Positions 32,468 through 45,476 are shown, numbered from the stretch's first letter. The stretch is 64,000 nucleotides of DNA from Xenopus tropicalis (GCF_000004195.4 NC_030680.2:147687045-147751044); one strand, 5' to 3'. Numbers and translations: made by a program. The notes: a model not told the origin generated them from the letters alone.

Positions 32468-34418
32468 AGCAGGGCAGGCAGTAACCCTTCCAACACTTTC
32501 CCCTGTCTCTGCCCCTATATATTAGGTACCTACCTAGTGCTACCAACCCCTATTTCTGTAGGGAAATGAGAGCAGGGCAGGCAGTAACCCTTCCAACACT
32601 TTCCCCTGTCTCTGCCCCTATATATTAGGTACCTACCTAGTGCTACCAACCCCTATTTCTGTAGGGAAATGAGAGCAGGGAAGGCAGTAACCCTTCCAAC
32701 ACTTTCCCCTGTCTCTGCCCCTATATATTAGGTACCTACCTAGTGCTACCAACCCCTATTTCTGTAGGGAAATGAGAGCAGGGCAGGCAGTAACCCTTCC
32801 AACACTTTCCCCTGTCTCTGTCCCTATATATTAGGTACCTACCTAGTGCTACCAACCCCTATTTCTGTAGGGAAATGAGAGCAGGGCAGGCAGTAACCCT
32901 TCCAACACTTTCCCCTGTCTCTGTCCCTATATATTAGGTACCTACCTAGTGCTACCAACCCCTATTTCTGTAGGGAAATGAGAGCAGAGCAGGCAGTAAC
33001 CCTTCCAACACTTTCCCCTGTCTCTGCCCCTATATATTAGGTACCTACCTAGTGCTACCAACCCCTATTTCTGTAGGGAAATGAGAGCAGGGCAGGCAGT
33101 AACCCTTCCAACACTTTCCCCTGTCTCTGCCCCTATATATTAGGTACCTACCTAGTGCTACCAACCCCTATTTCTGTAGGGAAATGAGAGCAGGGCAGGC
33201 AGTAACCCTTCCAACACTTTCCCCTGTCTCTGCCCCTATATATTAGGTACCTACCTAGTGCTACCAACCCCTATTTCTGTAGGGAAATGAGAGCAGGGAA
33301 GGCAGTAACCCTTCCAACACTTTCCCCTGTCTCTGCCCCTATATATTAGGTACCTACCTAGTGCTACCAACCCCTATTTCTGTAGGGAAATGAGAGCAGG
33401 GCAGGCAGTAACCCTTCCAACACTTTCCCCTGTCTCTGTCCCTATATATTAGGTACCTACCTAGTGCTACCAACCCCTATTTCTGTAGGGAAATGAGAGC
33501 AGGGCAGGCAGTAACCCTTCCAACACTTTCCCCTGTCTCTGTCCCTATATATTAGGTACCTACCTAGTGCTACCAACCCCTATTTCTGTAGGGAAATGAG
33601 AGCAGAGCAGGCAGTAACCCTTCCAACACTTTCCCCTGTCTCTGCCCCTATATATTAGGTACCTACCTAGTGCTACCAACCCCTATTTCTGTAGGGAAAT
33701 GAGAGCAGGGCAGGCAGTAACCCTTCCAACACTTTCCCCTGTCTCTGCCCCTATATATTAGGTACCTACCTAGTGCTACCAACCCCTATTTCTGTAGGGA
33801 AATGAGAGCAGGGCAGGCAGTAACCCTTCCAACACTTTCCCCTGTCTCTGCCCCTATATATTAGGTACCTACCTAGTGCTACCAACCCCTATTTCTGTAG
33901 GGAAATGAGAGCAGGGCAGGCAGTAACCCTTCCAACACTTTCCCCTGTCTCTGCCCCTATATATTAGGTACCTACCTAGTGCTACCAACCCCTATTTCTG
34001 TAGGGAAATGAGAGCAGGGCAGGCAGTAACCCTTCCAACACTTTCCCCTGTCTCTGCCCCTATATATTAGGTACCTACCTAGTGCTACCAACCCCTATTT
34101 CTGTAGGGAAATGAGAGCAGGGCAGGCAGTAACCCTTCCAACACTTTCCCCTGTCTCTGCCCCTATATATTAGGTACCTACCTAGTGCTACCAACCCCTA
34201 TGTCTGTAGGGAAATGAGAGCAGGGCAGGCAGTAACCCTTTCAACACTTTCCCCTGTCTCTGCCCCTATATATTAGGTACCTACCTAGTGCTACCAACCC
34301 CTATTTCTGTAGGGAAATGAGAGCGGGGCAGGCAGTAACCCTTCCAACACTTTCCCCTGTCTCTGCCCCTATATATTAGGTACCTACCTAGTGCTACCAA
34401 CCCCTATTTCTGTAGGGG
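32468..34418. repeat. 103-bp satellite with 6-mer higher-order structure (about 19 copies)
   Basis: Unit: gggcaggcagtaacccttcc + aacactttcccctgtctctg + cccctatatattaggtacct + acctagtgctaccaacccct + atttctgtagggaaatgaga + gca. Diagnostic variants occur in the order gggaagg, gtccc, gtccc, agagcagagc, then two standard units (from about 32675), and the same order starts again about 618 bp later (about 33293). Confidence 0.96.
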
Positions 34419-34423
34419 GGGGG

Positions 34424-34922
34424 TCAGATAGGATCTGTGCCACTGTGACAGAATGCTGTTATACAGATAGCTAGAATCTCAGCCATAAAGCAGGGCAGGA
34501 CTGCTGCTTACAATGGGGGGATCAGATAGGATCTGTGCCACTGTGACAGAATGCTCTGTTATACAGATAGCTAGAATCTCAGCCATAAAGCAGGGCAGGA
34601 CTGCTGCTTACAATGGGGGGATCAGATAGGATCTGTGCCACTGTGACAGAATGCTCTGTTATACAGATAGCTAGAATCTCAGCCATAAAGCAGGGCAGGA
34701 CTGCTGCTTACAATGGGGGGATCAGATAGGATCTGTGCCACTGTGACAGAATGCTCTGTTATACAGATAGCTAGAATCTCAGCCATAAAGCAGGGCAGGA
34801 CTGCTGCTTACAATGGGGGGATCAGATAGGATCTGTGCCACTGTGACAGAATGCTCTGTTATACAGATAGCTAGAATCTCAGCCATAAAGCAGGGCAGGA
34901 GTGCTGCTTACAATGGGGGGGG
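34424..34922. repeat. 100-bp satellite, locus 2 (about 5 copies)
   Basis: Same monomer, orientation and period as at 24513-25765. It is joined directly to the truncated end of the 103-bp array through a G-run (tctgtagggggggggtcaga). Confidence 0.95.
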
Positions 34923-37900
34923 GGATCACCCACAGTAGGGGTAGGTAACCCCGAGGCAATGGGAAGCTTTGGCTGCTCAGTATATGAATACGGACCCTGC
35001 GGGGCTGAGTGAGGCGCCAGACTGGGCTCCGTATGGAGAAGCCTCGGCATCAGAGGAATAAGATGCGGCTGAAGGGCCCATGATTGAAACGATAGCGCGT
35101 GTAATTAAAAGCCAATTACAGACATACCATAAATCCATCTACAGAGCAACCCAGCTGCCATTGGCCGGCCAGACCCAGACATGTGATAGCCGAGCCCCAT
35201 GTGACCGGAGGGGCCAAACACAATTTGTATATTTGTTTTCTGTATCTTTATAATAAACCCCGGGATCTGCTTGTTGGGGTTAATATGGGGCAGAATGGGA
35301 AGGGGCACAGTGTCTGGGGCAGAATAGACGCTAGGGATTGTGGGTTCCAGAAAATGATTATTATTGTGCCGCTATTGGGGCCCCCCAACACCCCATTCAG
35401 CATAAGCCAAATAAATAGAACTGCAAATATCGTCTCTTTTAATTTCACCTTAAACTTATTTTCTTACCTTTTTTACTGTAGAACAGTAACGGAGCCCCCC
35501 GAATTAGGTTCACTATAGGTAGGGAGCTCTGTATAAACAGCCCCCTTCCTTCATTCCATTGTTGTCATTGTTTTGGCTTAGAGGCCAGTTATGCAGGGGG
35601 TTTATCCAGGCACTGGTAATCACATTTTCTACCCCCACAAGGACCAGGAAGTTGGAGTATTTCAGGAGTTTGCCCTGTTTGTATGAAGGAACAAAGGGAG
35701 GAAGAGAAGGGTAAGTTGAGAGTTAAGGAATCTGAGGCAATAATTTCATGAAGCCGTATGGAAGTATGTAGGTGACCCTTAGGGTTAACTTCCCCTTGCT
35801 GCTCAGGAAGTCCCTGGTCAGTGACCTCTGCCCTGTTGGAGGCAAGTGTTCACCATTGGCCGAAAGGTGGCTACACAGTTCCATAGTCCCTAATGATTGG
35901 TTGCGCCAGAGAAGAGAAAACTTCCGGCACTCGGTGGGAGGGGTTGTGAGGGCAAAAAGCAAAACACAATCTTTAAACCCGGCTAGGGTTCCCACCTGTC
36001 TGGTTTTCGGAAAGGCTGCCCAGTTTTTCAAAATTGAGATTGACGCAGTGATTGGCACATTAAAGCCCCACCCACAGGATGTCACTGACCCCACCCCCTG
36101 GCCAGAGAAAGAAGCCTACATCCGGCCCTAAGGGTAACCAACCATGAGTGAAGCTGGGGTAATCTCTGCAGAACCCACCCCAGGGGGGTAAGATAGTCAG
36201 GGCTAAGGAGCAATACTTTGCTCCACCAAGGAGAAGTAGTGGGGTAAGTATTCCCCAGTGACACTCACAAGTGTAGGGACCCCAGTGGGATAGGGCTCAG
36301 GATGTTGCCCCTTGGCGCAATTTTTGGAAGGGGAGTCCGGGTGCAAACGGCCCATATGGATTTCCAAGTTCCGGCAGGACTTTGAAATGAATGGCACAGG
36401 GATTAGCCAATCGCTGATCACCACATCATAACCCTGCCACATGACATCATAGCTGAAGGGCCGCCTACTCCCAACATCATCTGCTCCTCCCCCTGTTCAG
36501 AATTAAAGCCACAAAAAGGTGGCGCCCCTACTTGGAGCCCCACTGAATACCCAGAATCCCCTGGGGTGAGATTAACCATTTAATTGCCTGAATTGTACCA
36601 GGCAGGTACCATTGTGTTCAATAAAGGTCCATAGTTTCCTGATATGCCTCTAACACCACAGCTTCCGATGTGCAGAGCATTGTTACACTGCAAGCCCCTC
36701 CCTCAGCTCCGCCCTCAATGGGAGCATCTGGATTAAAGGGCAAGTAGCTGAACTCCAATACTGTCACAGTAAATATAAAGGGAGTCAGTGCCAATTTGCT
36801 GGTCACAACTGAGCTAATGGGTCTATGGGGGTTCCGAAGGCCAAAGTCTGTCCCCATTGGGTGGCCCCAGCGCACATTGTATGTGATCACCTCCCCCTGA
36901 TAATGCATTGTGGGTAATTACAGGGGTTCTGAGGCTCCTATTGATCCCTGCTGGATCCTTCCAACGTGTTAGTTTCATCACCAATAAACCAAAAGGATCT
37001 TTTATCCAGGCACAAATGGCGCCCCCCACCCAGTGGCGCCCCCGCCCCGGTCATGTGACCTCAGCTTTCAGCCTGGGCTTGTGGATTTTGTACTAAATCT
37101 TTTCTGTTTGAGAGAACTGAGCGTCGCCGAGCACTTTCCCCCCCAAACCTTCCCCTTCCCTGACCCCCGACAATACAATTCCTCTGAGCTCCATGTGATA
37201 AAAGCTCAATCCCCGCCAATAACGTTTCTTCTCCGGCCAATGAAAGGGGACGCGGCATTTCTGCGCGGCTCATTGTGTGGGATAAAGGTTAGAGAAAGCC
37301 GGAAAGTCCTCATTATATTCCCACAAAGAGCTGAACATCTCTCCCAAACAGACTCGGCCCCCGGAATAAACGGACCCTTTGTGCCCCCCCTGTACTTCCC
37401 ACTAATATCCCCCGACATTTATACATTACAGATGTTCCCTGCTGCCCCATTGTGACGTCCTGCGTTTGCGTCGGGACAAAGACGGCCTGTCAGATCCTTG
37501 TTCTGGAGACTCTCCGGCTTCAATGGCGCCGGATCAGTTCACACAATGCGGCCCGAGACCCTGACCCGTTTCTGTTGCCGTGGGCGGGTATTGTGCTCCC
37601 TAGCGACCCATTGTGGCATCACTCACATGCGGCGGAACAAAGGCTGGAAGCGCAGACAGACGGTTCCCCCCGGCGCCATTGTTGGGAGATGAATTCGTTC
37701 AGTGTCATCCGGTCTCTTTGGATTCGTCGGTGTTTTATTCTGCAACAAAAACCCACATTTCATTCTTTTCTACAAAGTTGTTTTTGTCATTTACTTAACA
37801 TATTTTTATTTCTGACCAGTTTCCTGTTTATTGCACATTACGGCAAATGTTTAACTATGTACTGACCCGATGTGCTGGTACTGGTACGGAGTCTGCCCTG

Positions 37901-39044
37901 GGTCAGGTTCTGTGGGGTCACTCGTAGCCCTTGATATTAGGGGACTTCCTGTTGGGTATTGGGCTCCAGTGAGTGGCGCGTCCAGTGCTGAAAAAAGAGA
38001 CGTCCAGTTCAACCTTTTCCACTTTGCACCACAAAATTAAAGGGGAAATTAAAAGCAGCAGGTATTAAGGGCCCAGTTGCAGTCACAAAGAAATGGATGC
38101 AGTCGGCGCTCTCACCGGCACCATTCACTAAAGGGACTCCTAGGGTTGCCACCCTTACACCCCGGCCGGGGGCAGTGACAAAAAGGGGACGGGCCATGAT
38201 GCAAAAGGGTGGTGATGTCAAAATGGGCGGGGCTATTATGCAACCTACTGCTAGGGAGGAGGGATTGAGTGGAGATAGGAAAAAGGTAGGATTCCAGTGG
38301 GTCAGGGGCTTAGGTCTCCCACCAGCTTCAAACTGACAGTAAGTCCAGGGTTCCCACTGCCGTCTGCACCAATAAATATAAGGCCTGGGATATATCCATG
38401 TCAGATTCCCTAAAACCTGGGGGCCAATCAGGGATCAACAGTGCAAGATGGCAGCCATGTTGGTAGCGGAACAGAGGAAGCTGTTCCCAGTGGCAGCCAT
38501 CTTGGTGCACTCTAAATATCCAGTAGCCATGTTTGTACCCCCGGTGGGCAGATGAATGCTATACAGTCTATGGCACACGCCATATAGCCCAGTCCGACCC
38601 TGGCAGGACCCCATAAAGCAGCAGGAATATACAGGCAGAATAAACCCCTTCTGTGCCCCCAGCTCTCCCAGACACATGAGTTTGCCCGGTGGCAGATACA
38701 CAGTATATGGGGGGCAGTTATTATACCCATGTGGCCCCAGCCCAGCGCTCATTGCCCCGGTTCGGTGCTTATTGGACACTAAGATGTACAAATAAAGGGG
38801 AATATTTCCTGACAGTAATAATATTTCTTGGCGGCCAATTTACACATTGGGATGATCGGTCGCACAGATAATAAAGCTTCTCTCTCACTCCGGCTTCCAG
38901 GAATCATTTCTGTCCTGGTCGGACTCTTCCTCATCTGTAAATCAACAGCACCACCTGCAGGCGGAAAGGGAAAGTACAATAAGGAACAAACAGGCCCAGG
39001 CATTCGCACTGCAATATAAACATACTGTACTGTACATTCTCTCT
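34923..39044. other. Intergenic region between cfap20dc and fam3d, no gene recognised
   Basis: The largest stretch here without tandem arrays. I see isolated splice-like signals (a 37-nt open segment at 35482-35518 between ttttttactgtag and gtaggg; a minus-strand acidic open segment near 38890-38940) but no linked gene model. 37440-37730 is relatively CpG-rich. Around 35985 and 38140 the ctagggttgccacc-type motif resembles dispersed frog repeats. Confidence 0.4.
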
Positions 39045-40628
39045 ATTCCCTCTATTCTAACACTATTCTCTCTATTCTAACACTATTCTCTCTATTCTAG
39101 CGTTATTCTCTCTATTCTAGCACTATTCTCTCTTTTCTAGCACTATTCTCTCTTTTCTAGCACTATTCTCTCTATTCTAGCACTATTCTCTCTATTCTAG
39201 CACTATTCTCTCTATTCTAGCACTATTATCTCTATTCTAACACTATTCTCTCTATTCTAACACTATTCTCTCTATTCTAGCGTTATTCTCTCTATTCTAG
39301 CACTATTCTCTCTTTTCTAGCACTATTCTCTCTATTCTAGCACTATTCTCTCTTTTCTAGCACTATTCTCTCTTTTCTAGCACTATTCTCTCTATTCTAG
39401 CACTATTCTCTCTTTTCTAGCACTATTCTCTCTATTCTAGCACTATTCTCTATATTCTAACACTATTCTCTCTATTCTAACACTATTCTCTCTATTCTAG
39501 CGTTATTCTCTCTATTCTAGCACTATTCTCTCTTTTCTAGCACTATTCTCTCTATTCTAGCACTATTCTCTCTTTTCTAGCACTATTCTCTCTATTCTAG
39601 CACTATTCTCTCTTTTCTAGCACTATTCTCTCTATTCTAGCACTATTCTCTCTTTTCTAGCACTATTCTCTCTATTCTAGCACTATTCTCTCTTTTCTAG
39701 CACTATTCTCTCTATTCTAGCACTATTATCTCTATTCTAACACTATTCTCTCTATTCTAACACTATTCTCTCTATTCTAGCGTTATTCTCTCTATTCTAG
39801 CACTATTCTCTCTTTTCTAGCACTATTCTCTCTATTCTAGCACTATTCTCTCTTTTCTAGCACTATTCTCTCTATTCTAGCACTATTCTCTCTTTTCTAG
39901 CACTATTCTCTCTTTTCTAGCACTATTCTCTCTATTCTAGCACTATTCTCTCTTTTCTAGCACTATTATCTCTATTCTAGCACTATTCTCTCTTTTCTAG
40001 CACTATTCTCTCTATTCTAGCACTATTATCTCTATTCTAACACTATCCTCTCTATTCTAGCACTATTATCTCTATTCTAACACTATTCTCTCTATTCTAG
40101 CACTATTATCTCTATTCTAACACTATTCTCTCTATTCTAGCACTATTATCTCTATTCTAACACTATCCTCTCTATTCTAGCACTATTATCTCTATTCTAA
40201 CGCTATTCTCTTTATTCTAGCACTATTATCTCTATTCTAACACTATTCTCTCTATTCTAGCACTATTATCTCTATTCTAACACTATTCTCTCTGTTCTAG
40301 CGCTATTCTCTCTATTCTAGCACTATTCTGTCTGTTCTAACACTATTCTCTCTATTCTAGCACTATTATCTCTATTCTAACACTATTCTCTCTATTCTAG
40401 CACTATTATCTCTATTCTAACGCTATTCTCTCTATTCTAGCACTATTATCTCTATTCTAACGCTATTCTCTCTATTCTAGCACTATTATCTCTATTCTAA
40501 CACTATTCTCTCTATTCTAGCACTATTATCTCTATTCTAACACTATTCTCTCTGTTCTAGCGCTATTCTCTCTATTCTAGCACTATTCTGTCTGTTCTAA
40601 CACTATTCTCTCTATTCTCTTTTTTCTA
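39045..40628. repeat. 20-bp minisatellite (about 79 copies) with two higher-order regimes
   Basis: Unit cactattctctctattctag. Up to about 40020 the array mixes ctctat and ctcttt units with periodic cgttattctc markers (39101, 39281, 39501, 39781). After that it alternates tatctctattctaa and tctctctattctag units, giving a 40-bp dimer. Confidence 0.96.
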
Positions 40629-41403
40629 GCACTATTCTCACTAAGTCTCGGAAAAAAAATGAAAATGAATGAATATAGATATACACATACACTGATTATA
40701 CACAGGAGGCCAAACTGCAGGTAATGGAGGGTAGGTCAGTCCTGCCCAGATAAGTGAGTCCCAGGACTAGTGACCCCGCTGCCAGTCATGTGATTCATTA
40801 TTTGCCCGAGTCTCTAGGGGGGGCTGTTACTGTAATTACATAAGGTGCAGAAAGAGCTGACAGGTACCTTAAGAGAAAATCTCCTCAATTAACCATTTGT
40901 GACTCTCTCTTCAACCCACAAGGAATTATTTGGATTCCCTTGGTTTCAACTTGAACCCACCACAACCCAAGCCCTCACCCCCTGTCTCCCAATCCCCCCC
41001 GGCTGGTTTATTTACAGGAGAGAAGGCAATTGCCTAATGTGCCTCTCACTACCCTGCTCAGAATACTAAAGGTTAACTCAAAGGCGAACAACCCCTTTTA
41101 TGCCAGTCAGTGCTTAGAGCTGCCCAGCACATTGCCCTTCAGCTGTCGGTGAACTAACACTCCCCGTATCGCTTGAGAGTTTGCTGCGGCTGCTGCTGGG
41201 TATGATTAGACAATGCTGGAAGCCTGAGGGTCGGCTATAACTGATATATATATATTACTGGCACCATCTTACTTGCCTGTTCCCATCCTGCCCCACTGCC
41301 ACCACCATATGTTCCTTATGCCACACTGAGCTGCAGCTCCATCTCACTTTACTGTCACCATTGAACCCTCCTATCAGCACATTTTTTCTACAGTTTTTCC
41401 CTA
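40629..41403. other. Spacer, no gene recognised
   Basis: No exon or element identified. A short (at)n stretch lies at 41243-41254. Confidence 0.45.
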
Positions 41404-41650
41404 TAACCCCCCTGGCACCCTCTAACCCTACTATACCTGCCCCCCCGGCACCCGCTAACCCTACTATACCTGCCCCCCCGGCACCTGCTAACCCTACTAT
41501 ACCTGCCCCCCTGGCACCCTCTAACCCTACTATACCTGCCCCCCTGGCACCCTCTAACCCTACTATACCTGCCCCCCTGGCACCCACTAACCCTACTATA
41601 CCTGCCCCCCTCTAACCCTACTATACCTGCCCCCCCCCCCCCCCCCCCAT
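41404..41650. repeat. 33-bp minisatellite (about 7 copies) ending in a C-run
   Basis: ctctaaccctactatacctg + cccccctggcacc repeats, then an uninterrupted run of about 18 C at 41631-41648. Confidence 0.93.
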
Positions 41651-42274
41651 TGTGGGACCCAATTTCATATACAGCCCCAAGCTCTCCCATAAGGGCAACT
41701 CCTGTACTGACTGTCAGCTCTTTGGGGGAATAACACGCAGATTCTACAGTACAACCGTGACCCACATTCAGGGCTTTCCAGGATCTTACGAATGGCTGTA
41801 AATACAGCGTGAAGTTCTGCAAATAAACCCAACCCAACCTGGGATTTTCATCAGCTCAGCATGGAAACTCTTAATCAGTTGCTGTTTATTTTAGTTACAC
41901 GTTCCCCTTATCTTCATCCTTCCCAGTGTTTGCCTACAAGCCCTGGTACTTACCTGCCATTGTCTGCCCGGTGCCTTTGTCTTTAGTGGCAGTAGTAGTG
42001 CAATATTAGTGCAACCCCAGCAGTGTATATAATACAACGTAGATATTACAGCAGTGTCCCAAGGAAAGTGACTCCCCTGAAACAAACTTAAGTCCAATTC
42101 TTTTCTGGGCACTTTGCAATTTCCCTCAGATTTCAGGGTAATGGAAGGAATCTGCAGCTACAGCGCCACCTGCTGGTCATTTCATGTAACAGTCTGAGCA
42201 ACATCTCAAGGTGCCGCTTGTTTCAAATCCATTTTATTTGGAAGTAAAACTTCTAATCTCTAGAGACTTGGAAA

Positions 42275-42480
42275 TAAAAGGTGTTGCAACAATGATCAGA
42301 AGGGAGCTGATCCGACAGGAAAACCAAACCTGCCCGATCGAGGTCGAATCAATTTTAGGCCACATATCGGTTGGGTTGGCCCATCAAGGTGCCCAAACAT
42401 GGGCAGATAAGCTGGCGAATTGGTGTGAAGGACCCAAATCAGTAGCTGAAATCTGTCCGTGTTTGGCCACCTTAAGTCAC
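42275..42480 (+). mobile_element. Non-autonomous DNA transposon relic, family A
   Basis: Shares ctgatccgacaggaaaac-type, aacctgcccgatcg, atatcggttgggttggccc and gataagctggcgaattggt motifs with the copy at 28740-29040. It ends in cgtgtttggccaccttaag. Confidence 0.6.
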
Positions 42481-42519
42481 GGGTAGGGAGTATGCTTTTT
42501 TCTTTTCAAGGCAAACTAC

Positions 42520-43133
42520 AGAACCACTGAGCCCACTAAACTTGCCACTGAGCCCACTAAACTTGCCACTGAGCCCACTAAACCTGCCACTGAGCCCACT
42601 AGATCCGCCACTGAGCCCACTAAACCTTCCACTGAGCCCACTAGATCCGCCACTGAGCCCAGTAAACCTGCCACTGAGCCCAGTAAACCTGCCACTGAGC
42701 CCACTAAACCTGCCACTGAGCCCACTAAACCTGCCACTGAGCCCACTAGATCCGCCACTGAGCCCAGTAAACCTGCCACTGAGCCCACTAAACCCGCCAC
42801 TGAGCCCAGTAAACCTGCCACTGAGCCCAGTAAACCTGCCACTGAGCCCACTAAACCTGCCACTGAGCCCAGTAAACCTGCCACTGAGCCCACTAAACCC
42901 GCCACTGAGCCCAGTAAACCTGCCACTGAGCCCACTAAACCTGCCACTGAGCCCACTAAACCTGCCACTGAGCTCACTAAACCTGCCACTGAGCCCACTA
43001 AACCCGCCACTGAGCCCACTAAATCTTCCACTGAGCCCACTAAACCTGCCACTGAGCCCACTAAACCTGCCACTGAGCCCACTAAACCCACCACTGAGCC
43101 CACTAAACCTGCCACTGAGCCCACTAAACCTGG
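42520..43133. repeat. 21-bp minisatellite (about 29 copies)
   Basis: Unit actgagcccactaaacctgc + c, with agt, cccg and agatcc variants. The 200-codon LSPLNLP and GLVGSVA frames come from the period of 21. Confidence 0.97.
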
Positions 43134-43224
43134 CAATATCATGATTCAGGCCTAAACGGACCTGAATCTGAGTCTGAGAATGGCATCACAATGTAGGGGC
43201 AACTGCAGAGGAAAGTGCAGGGTA

Positions 43225-43330
43225 CAGGGAGTAGCACATACAGGTATAAACTCCCTGCAAATAGTGCCCCAGACAGAATTGAACCTGGGGCTCCAGCGCT
43301 GCAGGGCACCAATGCAATGTGTGGGGGGCG
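43225..43330. mobile_element. Relic of a common vertebrate dispersed repeat
   Basis: aaactccctgcaaatagtgc ... attgaacctggggctccagc + gctgcagggcacc resembles a conserved LINE-tail-type sequence seen in fish and amphibian genomes. Family not determined. Confidence 0.35.
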
Positions 43331-44045
43331 GGACAGACGGAACCCTGACTGACGCCTCAGCCCCTTTTCTCTTACAGTAACGTGGATAAGAATGCAATAA
43401 TGAGCCTACTATGCAGGGAGTCTGTGTATTGGGGCCCTAGGGGGCCCGGTCTGACACTGATATAAGCTGCTGGGCAGGGCTGAATGACACAGTGGTCAGC
43501 CTATCAACAGTCAGACATCATAGCCTGCCCACTGATATCATACTCCGCCCCAACCATCATGACCCCTTGATGTGACCCACTCTGCCCCTGATGTCACCAG
43601 CCCTGCCCCTTGCCCTAAGGACTGGCACAGCCCCATGTTCTGCATCATATGGGCATCATAGTGCCATACCCTTGGCTTCTTTATGCACTGACCCCCAGGA
43701 ACCCAGGTACCCCAACACCTACCCCTACACCTGGATGGAAAGAAACTTAGAATAACAGTCTCTTTTATTAAGTATAAAAACAGCTTTCAGGGCTATATTC
43801 CCCTTTAATAACACAGACAGAATAACCGTATGTTTCTTATAAAGTAAAGATTGGGCATACTTGCCCTTTAATAGGACACTGCAGTGGCAGGTAGTACAGG
43901 GCGGAGCCAGGTTCATACATAGCTCACACTAGCGCACGTTTAAACAAATATCCATGAGCCTTACGGATACAGCACAGTAAGCGTTTTTCCAGTTTGTCCA
44001 ACCAACTTTCCACCCCTGGGTGCCCGGAGCAACAACTTTCATTCA

Positions 44046-44187
44046 TTGGTTTTATGTAACTTGTTATGTCAGAGATTGTTCTATATACAGGAGATAGTGA
44101 GAGACCTACCTTCCATTGGTGCCACAGCGACCTGCTCTCCCCAGCGAGGATCCCTGTCCTCTACTACTTCATCCGGGGATACTCTGA
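44046..44187 (+). other. fam3d: Candidate 5' non-coding exon of fam3d
   Basis: Ends in a strong donor (ACTCTGA|gtaagttc at 44188). The ATG-bearing exon starts at a good acceptor (45907), so an upstream non-coding exon is required, and this is the nearest good donor. Its start and any promoter are unknown; an 82-bp array follows at once. Confidence 0.3.
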
Positions 44188-44199
44188 GTAAGTTCTCTG

Positions 44200-45405
44200 G
44201 GCTACATTATAGCAGGTATAGTAGGGAGAGATGGTGCCTATAGTAGCAGTGGGGGTATAATAGCCTCTGGGAAGGGACTGGGGCTGTGGGATAGCAGGTA
44301 TAGTAGGGAGAGATGGTGCCTATAGTAGCAGTGGGGGGATAATAGCCTCTGGGAAGGGACTGGGGCTGTGGGATAGCAGGTATAGTAGGGAGAGATGGTG
44401 CCTATAGTAGCAGTGGGGGATAATAGCCTCTGGGAAGGGACTGGGGCTGTGGGATAGCAGGTATAGTAGGGAGAGATGGTGCCTATAGTAGCAGTGGGGG
44501 GATAATAGCCTCTGGGAAGGGACTGGGGCTGTGGGATAGCAGGTATAGTAGGGAGAGATGGTGCCTATAGTAGCAGTGGGGGGATAATAGCCTCTGGGAA
44601 GGGACTGGGGCTGTGGGATAGCAGGTATAGTAGGGAGAGATGGTGCCTATAGTAGCAGTGGGGGGATAATAGCCTCTGGGAAGGGACTGGGGCTGTGGGA
44701 TAGCAGGTATAGTAGGGAGAGATGGTGCCTATAGTAGCAGTGGGGGGATAATAGCCTCTGGGAAGGGACTGGGGCTGTGGGATAGCAGGTATAGTAGGGA
44801 GAGATGGTGCCTATAGTAGCAGTGGGGGGATAATAGCCTCTGGGAAGGGACTGGGGCTGTGGGATAGCAGGTATAGTAGGGAGAGATGGTGCCTATAGTA
44901 GCAGTGGGGGGATAATAGCCTCTGGGAAGGGACTGGGGCTGTGGGATAGCAGGTATAGTAGGGAGAGATGGTGCCTATAGTAGCAGTGGGGGGATAATAG
45001 TCTCTGGGAAGGGACTGGGGCTGTGGGATAGCAGGTATAGTAGGGAGAGATGGTGCCTATAGTAGCAGTGGGGGGATAATAGCCTCTGGGAAGGGACTGG
45101 GGCTGTGGGATAGCAGGTATAGTAGGGAGAGATGGTGCCTATAGTAACAGTGGGGGGATAATAGCCTCTGGGAAGGGACTGGGGCTGTGGGATAGCAGGT
45201 ATAGTAGGGAGAGATGGTGCCTATAGTAGCAGTGGGATAATAGCCTCTGGGAAGGGACTGGGGCTGTGGGATAGCAGGTATAGTAGGGAGAGATGGTGCC
45301 TATAGTAGCAGTGGGGGGATAATAGCCTCTGGGAAGGGACTGGGGCTGTGGGATAGCAGGTATAGTAGGGAGAGATGGTGCCTATAGTAGCAGTGGGATA
45401 ATATG
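44200..45405. repeat. 82-bp minisatellite (about 14.5 copies)
   Basis: Unit: tagcaggtatagtagggaga + gatggtgcctatagtagcag + tggggggataatagcctctg + ggaagggactggggctgtgg + ga. Nearly identical copies, differing mostly in G-run length (tgggataa, tggggga, tggggggata). It lies in the inferred first intron of fam3d. Confidence 0.96.
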
Positions 45406-45476
45406 AGCATTTACTATTGGAATGTACTGATTCCTATTGAGATGAGCATTGTTTTCCCACTGGATTGTTTGTGCAG

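Noticed and set aside
41631..41648. C-run as a functional site
   Set aside because: Most likely a homopolymer at the end of a minisatellite, and prone to length error.
42516..43144. 200-codon ORFs on both strands in the 21-bp array
   Set aside because: Periodicity artefact; no start context or flanking exon.
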